64,000 bases of DNA from Actinomycetales bacterium (GTDB taxonomy: Bacteria > Actinomycetota > Actinomycetes > Actinomycetales > Cellulomonadaceae), in assembly GCA_020444245.1 (NCBI GenBank), contig JAHLLI010000019.1, positions 1 through 64,000 on the forward strand, read 5' to 3'. Within the stretch, counting starts at the first letter, position 1, and the number at the start of each line of letters is the position of its first letter. A program made the translations under genes and the position numbers. Of this stretch, positions 25,521-34,847 are shown in pieces. The notes beneath the pieces are model-generated. The model was not told where the DNA came from, ran no database searches, and saw only the letters and a list, made by a program, of their open reading frames with translations.

Positions 25521-26334
25521 CGTTGCGGAGCTGCTGTTGGCCGGCCAGGCGGATACCGCGGCGTTCGACGCCGCCGTGGAGGCCGCGGACGGCACCGACA
25601 TCGCAGCCGTCCTCTCGCTGGTTGGCCACCCGGACCCGGAGGTGCGTCGGGTCATCGCCGTGACGCTGCCACTGCTGACCCACGGCGACGAACCGACGGA
25701 GGAGATGGTCGACGCCACCATCGAACTCACGCTCGACACCGACAAGCGTGTGCGGGACTACGCCTGCTTCGCGCTTGCGGAGCAGTGGCGAGAGGTGGAC
25801 ACACCTGCTCTCCGGGACGCTCTGGTAGCGCGGCTCGACGACCTGGACCGGGACACTCGGTCGGAGGCCCTCGTTGGCTTGGCCTACCGCGGCGACTCGC
25901 GCGCCGTGCCGCGGGTTCGCGATGCCCTGGCGCGACCTAGCGGCAACCTGTGGCGCCTGGAGATGGTCGCGGCGGGGGCGCTGTCAGACCCGCAGCTCCA
26001 CGACCTGGTCCAGCGCCACCAAGCCGGATGGGCGACCGATCAGGACCGACGAACCGCCGACGCGGTCAGGCGCCTTACCGACCCCGCCGGTCCTGGAGCA
26101 GACGTCCTCGACGGCGTAGCCCAGCTTCACCGGCGGCGGGCGCATGGCAGAGCCGATGGCGACGCCCTGGGCTCGTGGCATCTGATGTCCGAGATGCTCG
26201 ACATCGCACCGCACCGCGCCCGGGAGTTCCTCGAAGGCGTACTCACCCAGCTGGCCGGCGATGAAGCGGCGGAGCGCGAGTTGCGGGAGCGCTCGGCTCT
26301 GGCGCAGCTCGCGGCGGAGGGCAGCAGCGCCTGA
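25516..26334 (+). CDS. HEAT-repeat protein
   Basis: A 272-residue all-helical protein with HEAT/PBS-lyase-like repeats, for example HPDPEVRRVIAVTLP, DKRVRDYACFALAEQW and DLDRDTRSEALVGLAYRGD, about residues 35-135, then a helical C-terminal half. HEAT proteins are scaffolds that bind other proteins or peptides; no partner is evident here. Codon use is a little less GC-biased than in neighbours, and it sits next to a possible gene relic and a frameshifted HNH gene, so it may have arrived by transfer. The ATG has no strong ribosome site. Confidence 0.75.
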   Translation: MGVAELLLAGQADTAAFDAAVEAADGTDIAAVLSLVGHPDPEVRRVIAVTLPLLTHGDEPTEEMVDATIELTLDTDKRVRDYACFALAEQWREVDTPALRDALVARLDDLDRDTRSEALVGLAYRGDSRAVPRVRDALARPSGNLWRLEMVAAGALSDPQLHDLVQRHQAGWATDQDRRTADAVRRLTDPAGPGADVLDGVAQLHRRRAHGRADGDALGSWHLMSEMLDIAPHRAREFLEGVLTQLAGDEAAERELRERSALAQLAAEGSSA

Positions 26335-26482
26335 GGCGAGTCGCGTTCAGCTGTCCGGCATGCATCGTCATCGGGCCATGGTGCTGGCCCCGCGCCCGGG
26401 GGAGCGCGACCTCATGGCCGGTACCCGGCTCGTTCTCCCGGCGCCCGGTCCCGTCGGCTGCTCGATCAGTGGGCGACCCCGC

Positions 26483-28012
26483 TCACGCCGCCGCGCGTAG
26501 CCGGACCGTGAAGGTCGTCGCACCCGGCGTCCCGTCCACCTCGATCCGCCCGCCGTGCGCGGACACGACCGCGTCGACGATCGCCAGGCCCAGCCCGGTC
26601 GACCCCGTTCCCGGCGACCTCGCGGCGTCCCCGCGGGCGAAGCGCTGGAACAGCCGGGGTGCCAGCTCGGGGGCGATGCCGGGCCCGTCGTCGCCGACCT
26701 GCACGACCACCTCGTCGTCGACGCGGCGCACCCTGACGGTGACCGTGGTGCCCGGCGGGGTGTGCACGCGGGCGTTGGTGAGCAGATTCGCCAGCACCTG
26801 ACGCAGCCGGTGCTCGTCACCGACGACGAGCGCGGGCTCGGCTTCCAGGTCCTGCTCTGCGAGGTCCACCCCGAGACCGTCGTCCGGGCTACCTCCCACG
26901 TCCAGGTGCCACACGTGGTCGGGGCCCGCGACGTGCGCGTCGGCCACCGCGTCGACGGCGAGCGCCGCGAGGTCCACCTCGTCGCGGTCCAGCGACCGCC
27001 CGGCGTCCAGCCGGGCGAGCAGCAGCATGTCCTCGACCAGCGCCGTCATCCGGACCGACTCGGACTCCACCCGCTCCATCGACCGCACCACGTCCTCCGG
27101 CAGGTCCTCGGGCAGCCGGCGGACCAGCTCGGCGTAGCCGCGGATCGACGCCAACGGAGTGCGCAGCTCGTGGCTCGCGTCGGCGACGAACTGGCGCACC
27201 TGCGTCTCGGACTCGTGCCGCGCGGCGAGCGCCGCCTCGACGTGACCGAGCATCCGGTTCAGCGCGGTCGCCACCTGGCCGACCTCGCTGGTGTCGTCGG
27301 CGTCCTGGGCGGGCACCCGTTCCAGGGTCACCACACCCCGTTCGAGCGGCTGCTCGGAGACCCGGGCCGCCGTCGCCGCCACCCGCTCGAGGGGCACCAT
27401 CTCGCGGCGCACCAGTGCGGTACCGGCGATCGCGGCGACCGCCAACCCGGCGACCACGATGATGATCTCGCCGACCAGGTACGCCTTCACGGTCGACGTC
27501 GTCTCGGCCATGGACAGCCCGGTGACCAGCGTCCTGCCGTTCGTGGCGTGCGCGATCACCCGGTAGGTGCCCAGGTCGGCCACGGTGACCGTGTGCGGCC
27601 GGCCGTCCGCCGGCACCGCGAGCAGGTCGGCCCGCTGCGTCGCGTCCAGCTGCTGGAAGCCCTGCTGGTCGATGAGCCCGCCGCGCACCGTGCCGCCGCT
27701 CGTCTCGACGGTCACCGTCCCGGTGCTCTGACCGGGTGCGCCGAGGGCCGGCGGAAGGCCGCCCGGCAGCGAGTCCGCGTCCGTGTCGGCGCTCGTGCCG
27801 ACGTCCGGTGCGGTGCGTGGCTCGAAGGCCGCCGCGCGGTCGCTGGTGGCCAGCAGCCGCGCGTCGAGCTGGCCGACCAGGGTCCCGCGCAGTGCGAGCG
27901 TGGACACCAGGCCCATCGTCGCGGCGACCACTGCCACCAGTCCGATCGCCACCGCCACCAGGCGGCGCCGCAGCGAGGCACGCCGCCGCTGCCGGCCCGG
28001 TGGCTGGGTCAT
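26483..28012 (-). CDS. Two-component sensor histidine kinase
   Basis: A 509-residue kinase with transmembrane helices at about 16-40 and 179-202 enclosing an extracellular sensor of about 135 residues, then HAMP (about 203-260), HisKA with His281 in the motif ASHELRTPL, and HATPase_c with N-box NLLTNA, GDDGPGI and GTGSTGLGLAI. The ATG overlaps the stop of the response-regulator gene by four bases, so kinase and regulator are a pair. It resembles TrcS-like OmpR-partner kinases. The signal is unknown. Confidence 0.93.
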   Translation of the reverse strand: MTQPPGRQRRRASLRRRLVAVAIGLVAVVAATMGLVSTLALRGTLVGQLDARLLATSDRAAAFEPRTAPDVGTSADTDADSLPGGLPPALGAPGQSTGTVTVETSGGTVRGGLIDQQGFQQLDATQRADLLAVPADGRPHTVTVADLGTYRVIAHATNGRTLVTGLSMAETTSTVKAYLVGEIIIVVAGLAVAAIAGTALVRREMVPLERVAATAARVSEQPLERGVVTLERVPAQDADDTSEVGQVATALNRMLGHVEAALAARHESETQVRQFVADASHELRTPLASIRGYAELVRRLPEDLPEDVVRSMERVESESVRMTALVEDMLLLARLDAGRSLDRDEVDLAALAVDAVADAHVAGPDHVWHLDVGGSPDDGLGVDLAEQDLEAEPALVVGDEHRLRQVLANLLTNARVHTPPGTTVTVRVRRVDDEVVVQVGDDGPGIAPELAPRLFQRFARGDAARSPGTGSTGLGLAIVDAVVSAHGGRIEVDGTPGATTFTVRLRAAA

Positions 28013-28770
28013 GCCTCGGCGCCGGGCGCGGGCTTGAGCACGTAGCCCACGCCGCGCAGGGTGTGCAGCATCGGTTCGCGACCCTTGTCGATCTTCCGGC
28101 GCAGGTAGGACACGTACAGCTCGACGATGTTCGCCTGCCCGCCGAAGTCGTACTGCCACACGCGGTCCAGGATCTGGGCCTTGGAGAGCACGCGCTTGGG
28201 GTTGCGCATGAAGTAGCGCAGCAGCTCGAACTCGGTCGCCGTCAGATGGATGTCCTGACCTGCGCGGCTGACCTCGTGGGAGTCCTCGTCCAGGGACAGG
28301 TCGCCGACCCGCAGCACGGCGTCCTCGCGGGCGGAGGTCGCCCCGGCCCGGCGCAGCAGCGAGCGCAGCCGCGCCACGACCTCCTCCAGGCTGAACGGCT
28401 TGGTGACGTAGTCGTCGCCACCGGCGGTCAGGCCGGCGACCCGGTCCTCGATGGCGTCCTTGGCGGTGAGGAACAGGACCGGGACGTACGGGTGGGTGGC
28501 GCGTACCCGGCGCAGCACCTCCAGGCCCGACAGGTCCGGCAGCATGACGTCGAGCAGGATGACGTCCGGCTCCCAGGACTTGGCGGCCTTCACCGCGGCG
28601 AACCCGGTCAGCGCGGTCTGCACCTCCCAGCCCTCGTAGCGCAGCGCCGTGGACAGCAGCTCGCCGATCGTGGGCTCGTCGTCGACCACGAGGGCGCGCA
28701 CGGGGCCGCCGTCGGGACGGGTCAGGTGGTCGTGCGCTCCGCGCTGGCGGGGGTGGGTGGCCGTCGTCAT
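28009..28770 (-). CDS. OmpR/PhoB-family response regulator
   Basis: A 253-residue regulator with a receiver domain (acidic pocket VVDDE, phospho-acceptor Asp74 in LLDVMLPD, Lys in YVTKPF) and a winged-helix domain with LTATEFELLRYFM, NIVELYVSYLRRKID and LRGVGYVL. The winged helix resembles the mycobacterial TrcR/MprA group. Two ATGs three codons apart are possible; the second (28770) is used. It is transcribed first, with the kinase following in a four-base overlap, and is divergent from the STAS gene at 28929. Confidence 0.93.
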   Translation of the reverse strand: MTTATHPRQRGAHDHLTRPDGGPVRALVVDDEPTIGELLSTALRYEGWEVQTALTGFAAVKAAKSWEPDVILLDVMLPDLSGLEVLRRVRATHPYVPVLFLTAKDAIEDRVAGLTAGGDDYVTKPFSLEEVVARLRSLLRRAGATSAREDAVLRVGDLSLDEDSHEVSRAGQDIHLTATEFELLRYFMRNPKRVLSKAQILDRVWQYDFGGQANIVELYVSYLRRKIDKGREPMLHTLRGVGYVLKPAPGAEA

Positions 28771-28928
28771 GCGTCCCATCGTCGCGCGCGGGCCTGCAGT
28801 TCGTCTGGGCGACACCTGTGAGAACACTGTGTGACGCTCACAGCCGCCCGACCGGCGGCACCCAGCCGCCGCCCAGCGGGCCGGACGAGGGTGGGACTCC
28901 TCAGGCACCGAGCCACCGGAGGTCCGTC

Positions 28929-29258
28929 ATGACGATCACCAGCGTCCACGTCCCGGACCCCACCACGACTGCCGACCCCGCGTGGCTCACCGTCCAGGTC
29001 CGGCCCGCCGGCTCGTTCGGCCGGCGCGACGTCGGCCGCCTGCGGGCCCTGCTCGAGGCGCTGTCCGCCTGCGCCTCGATCGTCGTGATCGACCTCGGCG
29101 CCACCCGGTTGCGCAGCCCCCGAGCCGTGGCGGTCATCGAGGACGCGGCCCGGCGACTCGACCGCGCGGGTGGGTGCCTGGTGTGCGTGAACGCCGACCC
29201 CGAGGCCCGGGAGTGCCTGGGCAACGCCGGGCACGTCGCGGTGCTGCCCGGCCCCTGA
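28929..29258 (+). CDS. STAS-domain protein without the usual phospho-serine
   Basis: A 109-residue protein with the STAS fold pattern (FGRRDVGRLRALLEALSA, IVVIDLGATRLRSPRAVAVIEDAARRL). Against BldG the serine phosphorylation site of DSTGLG is replaced here by R-S-P-R, so the serine is displaced and followed by proline. The ATG follows CGGAGG. It is divergent from the two-component system and just upstream of two PAP2 genes. It may be a constitutively active antagonist or a protein that no longer binds an anti-sigma kinase. Confidence 0.65.
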   Translation: MTITSVHVPDPTTTADPAWLTVQVRPAGSFGRRDVGRLRALLEALSACASIVVIDLGATRLRSPRAVAVIEDAARRLDRAGGCLVCVNADPEARECLGNAGHVAVLPGP

Positions 29259-29300
29259 TGGCCGTCGCGCCCGCCGCGCGGCGGCCCTAGGGTGTGGCGC

Positions 29301-30176
29301 GTGGCACCTGACCGACCGCGCGCCCGGGTCGCAGGCCCGCCGGGGACTCTCGCACTGGGCGTGGCGCTGGCGGCCGGTGCCGCGCTCGCCGCGGCCCTCG
29401 GGTGGTTCGCGGCGGTCCACTGGGCACCGGTCCGGATCGCGGACGCGCTCGGCTCGATCGGGGCGCTGGATGCCTCCGACGCCTGGCACCGCACCGCCGA
29501 CGCCCTCCTGTCGCTGGTCCGGGTGCGGTACCTGGCGCTGGTGGTGGTCGCTGCGGGCGGCCTGCTGTGGCTGCGCGGCCGACGCTGGTCAGCCCTGGTC
29601 CCGCTCGTCGTGGTCGGCGGCGCGAACCTGATGAGCGACGCCCTCAAGTCGGTCCTGCCGCGCGAGGACATCGGCGTCGGCGACGTCGGCCTGGGCTCCT
29701 GGCCCAGCGGGCACACGACGGCGGTGGCGTCGGCCGCCTTCGCCCTGGTGCTCGCCGCCCCCCGGCGCGCGAGGCCGGCCCTCGCGGTGCTCGGCACGGC
29801 TGTCGCGGTGGTCGTCGGCAGCGCCAACATCGGGGTCGGGGGCCACCGGCCCGGCGACGTGTGCGGCGGCGTCCTCCTCGCCGCCGCGTGGGCGTTCGCG
29901 GCCGCCCCGTTCGTCGCCGACGGGTCCGGGACGTCGCGCGCCGGGCGCGCCGTCGCGACAGGCCTGGCGGCGATCGGCGTCGCCGCGGCGATCGGGGCGG
30001 TCGTCGGGGTGGCGGGCCTGGCGCACCTGGCCGTGGTCGCCGACGCGACGGCCGCTGACGCGGCCGGTGCGCTGCGCACGGCCGTCCTCGCGGTCCTGGC
30101 CTGCACGGCCCTGACGGCGGCCGCGCTCGAGCTCGTCCTCGGGCGTGCCGCGGCGGACACCACGCCGCCCGAGTGA
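29301..30176 (+). CDS. PAP2-family membrane phosphatase (first copy)
   Basis: A protein of about 291 residues with six hydrophobic segments and the three phosphatase motifs: KSVLPRED (weakened motif 1), SWPSGHTTAVAS (motif 2 with catalytic His) and GGHRPGDVCGG (motif 3). The family removes phosphate from lipid phosphates such as undecaprenyl or phosphatidyl phosphates. The GTG at 29301 is favoured because TAGGGT lies seven bases before it, as for other genes here that look leaderless; a GTG three codons earlier is possible. A second PAP2 gene follows. Confidence 0.8.
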   Translation: MAPDRPRARVAGPPGTLALGVALAAGAALAAALGWFAAVHWAPVRIADALGSIGALDASDAWHRTADALLSLVRVRYLALVVVAAGGLLWLRGRRWSALVPLVVVGGANLMSDALKSVLPREDIGVGDVGLGSWPSGHTTAVASAAFALVLAAPRRARPALAVLGTAVAVVVGSANIGVGGHRPGDVCGGVLLAAAWAFAAAPFVADGSGTSRAGRAVATGLAAIGVAAAIGAVVGVAGLAHLAVVADATAADAAGALRTAVLAVLACTALTAAALELVLGRAAADTTPPE

Positions 30177-30191
30177 CCTACGGTGGGGCCC

Positions 30192-31049
30192 GTGGTCGAG
30201 ACGAGCCCTGCACCGCCAGCCTCTCTCGGGCACCGTGCGCCCGCGCTCGTGGTCGCGCTCCTGGCCGGGGTGGGCGTCGCGTTCGTGCACCTCGCGTTCG
30301 TCACGTCGGTCACCGGTCGCCAGGTCGACGGTGCGGCCCTGAGCGGGGCCGAGAAGGTCAGCGGGCCGGTGTGGGAGGCCGCGGCGCACGTGCTCGACGT
30401 GGTCTCGATCCCGTTCGTCATCGTCGTCGTGCTGGTGACGATGCTGATGGCCGTGCTCCGGCGCCGGGTGGCGCTCGCGGCCCAGGTCGCGGCGCTGGTG
30501 ATCGGGGCGAACGTCACGACCCAGATCCTCAAGTCCTACCTGGTGCGGCCCGACCTCGGGCTGGCGGACCGGATCGCCAACTCCCTGCCGAGCGGGCACA
30601 CCACCGTCGCGGCCTCGGCCGGTGCCGCACTGGTGCTGGCAGTCCCGCGTCGCTACCGGGCGGTGGCCGCGGCGATCGCCGCCGGGTACACCACCGTCAC
30701 GGGGGTTGCGACCCTCATCGCCGGCTGGCACCGACCGTCGGACGCGGTCGCCGCGATCGGGGTGGTGCTGGCCTGGGCCGGGCTGGTGGCGGCCTTCGGG
30801 CCCCGCGGCTCCGGCTTCGGCCAGGCCGGCCACGTGCGTGGCCCGGCCGCGCTGCTGGTGGGCCTCGCCCTTGTGCTCGGGGGCCTGAGCGCCGTCGCGT
30901 TCCTGCAGGTCTCCGAGGCCCCGGCGCTCACCGACAGCGTCCTGGTCACGGCCGCCGCAGGTGGCTCGCTGGGCATCGCGGCGGCCGCGTGCGGGGCGTT
31001 CGGCGTGCTCGTCGCGATGGTCGCCGCGGCTGATCCCGCCGACCGCTGA
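30192..31049 (+). CDS. PAP2-family membrane phosphatase (second copy)
   Basis: A protein of about 285 residues with six transmembrane segments and a full PAP2 triad: KSYLVRPDLG, NSLPSGHTTVAASAG and AGWHRPSDAVAAIG. It follows the first PAP2 gene closely and is probably an old tandem duplicate; motif 1 is better preserved here. The start at GTG 30192 lies seven bases after TACGGT; a GTG three codons earlier is possible. It lies upstream of topA but with its own spacing of about 90 bases. Confidence 0.82.
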   Translation: MVETSPAPPASLGHRAPALVVALLAGVGVAFVHLAFVTSVTGRQVDGAALSGAEKVSGPVWEAAAHVLDVVSIPFVIVVVLVTMLMAVLRRRVALAAQVAALVIGANVTTQILKSYLVRPDLGLADRIANSLPSGHTTVAASAGAALVLAVPRRYRAVAAAIAAGYTTVTGVATLIAGWHRPSDAVAAIGVVLAWAGLVAAFGPRGSGFGQAGHVRGPAALLVGLALVLGGLSAVAFLQVSEAPALTDSVLVTAAAGGSLGIAAAACGAFGVLVAMVAAADPADR

Positions 31050-31140
31050 GCCCTGGGCCCAGGTCCCCGCGCGCGGTGCGAGACCTCGGCGTCCAGCGCC
31101 AGATGTGCGTAGAGTGCGCCACCGAACCCCTGGAGGACAC

Positions 31141-33861
31141 ATGCCCCGCAAGCTCGTGATCGTGGAGTCGCCGGCGAAGGCGCGCACGATCGCCGGCTAC
31201 CTCGGCGACAGCTACACGGTCGAGGCGTCCGTGGGCCACATCCGCGACCTGCCGCAGCCCTCCGAGCTGCCGGCCGACATGAAGAAGGGCCCGTTCGGCA
31301 AGTTCGCGGTCGACGTGGACCACGGGTTCGAGCCCTACTACGTCGTCGACCCCGACAAGAAGAAGAAGGTCGCGGACCTGCGCCGCGCCCTCAAGGACGC
31401 CGACGAGCTCTACCTCGCCACCGATGAGGACCGCGAGGGTGAGGCGATCGCCTGGCACCTGCTGGCCGAGCTCAAGCCCAAGGTCCCCGTCAAGCGCATG
31501 GTGTTCCACGAGATCACCCGTGAGGCGATCCAGCGAGCCCTTGAGGCGACCCGCGAGGTCGACGAGCGTCTGGTCGACGCCCAGGAGACCCGCCGCATCC
31601 TCGACCGCCTCTACGGCTACGAGGTCTCCCCGGTGCTGTGGCGCAAGGTCCGCCAGGGCCTGTCCGCCGGGCGTGTGCAGTCCGTCGCGATGCGGATGGT
31701 CGTCGAGCGCGAGCGCGAGCGGATGGCGTTCCGGGCCGCCGAGTACTGGGACGTGACCGGGTCCTTCGCGCACCCCGAGCCCGCCGCCGCCGAGCAGGAG
31801 GGCGCGTTCGCCGCGCGGCTCGTCGCGCTGGGCGAGGCCAGGGTGGCGACCGGCCGGGACTTCGACGACCGCGGCACGCTGACCACCCGCGGTGCGGTGC
31901 AGCTGGACGAGGCGGCCGCCACCGCCGTCGCCGGCGCGCTGGCCGACGCGGCCTTCGCCGTCACGAGCCTGGAGACCAAGCCGTACACCCGCCGGCCCGC
32001 GGCGCCGTTCACCACCTCCACGCTCCAGCAGGAGGCCAGCCGCAAGCTGCGGATGGGCTCGCGGGCCGCGATGCGCACCGCCCAGTCGCTGTACGAGAAC
32101 GGCTACATCACGTACATGCGGACGGACTCCCCGGTGCTGTCGGCGCAGGCGGTCACCGCCGCCCGGCGCCAGGCCGCCGAGCTGTACGGCCCGGAGTACG
32201 TCCCGGACGCCCCGCGCACCTACGGGGCCAAGGCCAAGGGTGCCCAGGAGGCGCACGAGGCGATCCGGCCCGCCGGGGACTCGTTCCGCACGCCTGCCCA
32301 GGTCTCGCGCGAGCTGTCCGGCGACGAGTTCCGGCTCTACGAGCTGATCTGGAAGCGCACCGTCGCCTCCCAGATGGCCGACGCGCGCGGCTCGACCGCG
32401 ACCGTCCGGCTGTCCGCGGACGTGGAGGCCGACGGGCTGCCCGCGTCGGTGGGTCGGCGGACCACCGCGGTGTTCGGCGCCTCGGGCACCGTCATCACGT
32501 TCCGCGGCTTCCTCGCCGCCTACGAGGAGGGCCGCGACGCCGAGCGGTACGACGACGACGGCCGCTCGAAGGGCAACCAGCGCGAGGAGCGCCTGCCCGC
32601 GATGGCCGAGGGCGACGTGCTCGCCGGGGCGGACCTGACCGCGGACGGGCACCGCACCTCCCCGCCGCCGCGCTACACCGAGGCCAGCCTGGTCAAGGCG
32701 CTCGAGGAGCGCGGCATCGGCCGCCCGTCGACGTATGCCGCGACCATCTCGGTGATCCAGGACCGCGGGTACGTGACCAGCCGCGGCCAGGCCCTGGTGC
32801 CGAGCTGGCTGGCGTTCGCGGTCACCCGGCTGCTCGAGGAGAACTTCGACCACCTGGTCGACTACGACTTCACCGCGGCGATGGAGACCGACCTCGACGC
32901 GATCGCGGCCGGTGAGAAGGAGCGCGTGGCCTGGCTCACCGAGTTCTACTTCGGCAGGGGCGACGACGTCGGGCTGCGCGACCTGGTCGCCGGCCTCGGC
33001 GAGATCGACGCCCGCCAGGTCAACTCCATCCCGATCGGCGACGACCTCACGCTGCGCGTCGGCCGCTACGGCCCCTACCTCGAGGGCACGGTCGACGGCG
33101 AGGACCGGCGCGCTTCGGTGCCCGAGGACCTCGCCCCGGACGAGCTGACCGTCGAGAAGGCGCGCGAGCTGCTCGCCGCCCAGCCCGAGGGCGACCTCGA
33201 GCTCGGGGTGGACCCGGCCACGGGCACCACGATCGTCGCGAAGAAGGGCCGCTACGGGCCCTACGTCACCGAGCTGCTCCCGGAGCCGGAGCTCGACCCC
33301 GACCTGACGCCGGCCCAGCGCAAGAAGGCGCTCGCAGGTGTGCCCAAGCCGCGCACCGCGTCGCTGCTGTCCTCGATGCAGCTGGAGACGGTGACCCTCG
33401 ACGACGCGCTGCGGCTGCTGTCCCTGCCGCGTGTCGTGGGCACCGACCCGGCGACCGGTGAGGAGATCACCGCGCAGAACGGTCGCTACGGGCCGTACCT
33501 GAAGAAGGGCACGGACTCGCGCTCGCTGCCCAGCGAAGAGGCGATGTTCGACATCACGCTCGACGAGGCGCTCGCGCTGTACGCCCAGCCCAAGCGCGGC
33601 CGAGGTGCGTCCGCGAGCGCGCCGCTGCGCGAGCTCGGCGAGGACCCGGCATCCAAGAAGCCCGTCGTGGTCAAGGAAGGCCGGTTCGGGCCGTACGTCA
33701 CGGACGGCGAGACCAACGCCACGCTGCGCAAGGACGACTCGGTCGAGCAGATCACGCTGGAGCGGGCCGCGGAGCTGCTCGCCGAGAAGCGCGCGAAGGG
33801 CCCGGCCAAGCGCGGCGGGCGCCGCACCTCCACACGCTCGAAGACCTCGACCAAGCGCTGA
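31141..33861 (+). CDS. topA: DNA topoisomerase I
   Basis: A 906-residue type IA topoisomerase that relaxes negative supercoils. The TOPRIM domain begins at residue 1 (LVIVESPAKA..., ATDEDREGEAIAWH) and the active-site tyrosine is Tyr325 in the motif YITYMRTDS. The C-terminal part holds four Topo_C repeats (the GRYGPYL/GRFGPYV pattern) and a lysine/arginine-rich tail in place of zinc fingers, as in other actinobacteria. The ATG has GGAGGA, and TAGAGT (31110-31115) may be the -10. topA, tmk and holB lie close together, as usual in this phylum. Confidence 0.97.
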   Translation: MPRKLVIVESPAKARTIAGYLGDSYTVEASVGHIRDLPQPSELPADMKKGPFGKFAVDVDHGFEPYYVVDPDKKKKVADLRRALKDADELYLATDEDREGEAIAWHLLAELKPKVPVKRMVFHEITREAIQRALEATREVDERLVDAQETRRILDRLYGYEVSPVLWRKVRQGLSAGRVQSVAMRMVVERERERMAFRAAEYWDVTGSFAHPEPAAAEQEGAFAARLVALGEARVATGRDFDDRGTLTTRGAVQLDEAAATAVAGALADAAFAVTSLETKPYTRRPAAPFTTSTLQQEASRKLRMGSRAAMRTAQSLYENGYITYMRTDSPVLSAQAVTAARRQAAELYGPEYVPDAPRTYGAKAKGAQEAHEAIRPAGDSFRTPAQVSRELSGDEFRLYELIWKRTVASQMADARGSTATVRLSADVEADGLPASVGRRTTAVFGASGTVITFRGFLAAYEEGRDAERYDDDGRSKGNQREERLPAMAEGDVLAGADLTADGHRTSPPPRYTEASLVKALEERGIGRPSTYAATISVIQDRGYVTSRGQALVPSWLAFAVTRLLEENFDHLVDYDFTAAMETDLDAIAAGEKERVAWLTEFYFGRGDDVGLRDLVAGLGEIDARQVNSIPIGDDLTLRVGRYGPYLEGTVDGEDRRASVPEDLAPDELTVEKARELLAAQPEGDLELGVDPATGTTIVAKKGRYGPYVTELLPEPELDPDLTPAQRKKALAGVPKPRTASLLSSMQLETVTLDDALRLLSLPRVVGTDPATGEEITAQNGRYGPYLKKGTDSRSLPSEEAMFDITLDEALALYAQPKRGRGASASAPLRELGEDPASKKPVVVKEGRFGPYVTDGETNATLRKDDSVEQITLERAAELLAEKRAKGPAKRGGRRTSTRSKTSTKR

Positions 33862-33876
33862 CGCCGGCCCCGTCGG

Positions 33877-34809
33877 TCAGTCGAGCAGGGGGCCGCGGAG
33901 GGCGGCCAGGCGGTCGGCGTCGGCGAGCCAGGCGCGGGTGCCGGGGGCCGTGACCGACGCCGAGGCGACGGTGGCCGCCCAGGCCAGCGCGTCGTCGACC
34001 GCCGTCCGGCCCCGCGTCGCCAGCCACGCGGCGAGCGCGCCGTGCAGCACGTCGCCGGCTCCCAGCGTGTCCGCCACGTCGACCTCGGGGACGTCGACCG
34101 TGCGCCGCCCCGTGGCGTCGAGCACGTCGATCGGCGCCCCGCCCCGCGACCGTGCGACCACGCCGGGGCCCAGCCGTGCGACCGCCGCCACCGGGTCGGC
34201 GGCGCTCGACGCGCGCGAGCGGCGGCCCAGCACCACCTCGGCCGGCACCGCCAGGTCGGCGGACAGCACCGCCCAGTCCACGAGGGCCAGGAGGCGTTCG
34301 AGCCCCGGCTTCCACGAGCCGCCGTCCAGCAGCACCGGCACGCCCGCGTCGCGGGCCGCCGCGGCGACCGGGACCGCCAGATCCAGGTGGTGACCGTCCA
34401 CGAGCACCGCGTCCGCGTCCGCGACCAGCCCGGCGGCCTCCTCCGGGGTGAGCGGTGCCGGGGTCGAGCGGGTCGCGTTGACCGACACCACTGCCCGCTG
34501 CCCGGTGCCGCGGGTGACCAGCACGGTGGAGATGGCCGGGGCGTCGTCCAGCCCGGCGAGGTCCACCAGGTCCACGTGGTGCGCCGCCAGGTCCCCGGCG
34601 ACCAGGCGCCCGAGCGGGGCGTCCCCGACCCGCGTCACCAGCCGCGCGCCCACGCCGAGCGCCGCGGCGGTCACCGCCGCGTTGGCGGCCGGACCGCCGG
34701 CGGCGACCAGCAGGTCGTCGGCGACGAGCTTCTCGTCCGCGGCGGGGACGTGGTCGACGGTCTGCACCACGTCGAGCACCGCGAGCCCGCAGGCCAGGAC
34801 CGTTGCCAC
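33877..34809 (-). CDS. PfkB-family carbohydrate kinase
   Basis: A 310-residue ribokinase-like enzyme. The N-terminal GLAVLDVVQTVDHVPAADEK and AAGGPAANAAVTAAALG motif binds the sugar; the DTLGAGDVLHGA motif near residue 235 carries the catalytic aspartate and anion hole. It is divergent from a Gfo/Idh/MocA oxidoreductase, 38 bases apart, so the two may act in the same sugar pathway. The substrate cannot be told from the sequence. Confidence 0.87.
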   Translation of the reverse strand: MATVLACGLAVLDVVQTVDHVPAADEKLVADDLLVAAGGPAANAAVTAAALGVGARLVTRVGDAPLGRLVAGDLAAHHVDLVDLAGLDDAPAISTVLVTRGTGQRAVVSVNATRSTPAPLTPEEAAGLVADADAVLVDGHHLDLAVPVAAAARDAGVPVLLDGGSWKPGLERLLALVDWAVLSADLAVPAEVVLGRRSRASSAADPVAAVARLGPGVVARSRGGAPIDVLDATGRRTVDVPEVDVADTLGAGDVLHGALAAWLATRGRTAVDDALAWAATVASASVTAPGTRAWLADADRLAALRGPLLD

Positions 34810-34847
34810 ACGGGGCAGGCTAGTGGCCGGTCCGCTAGCGTGCCCGC

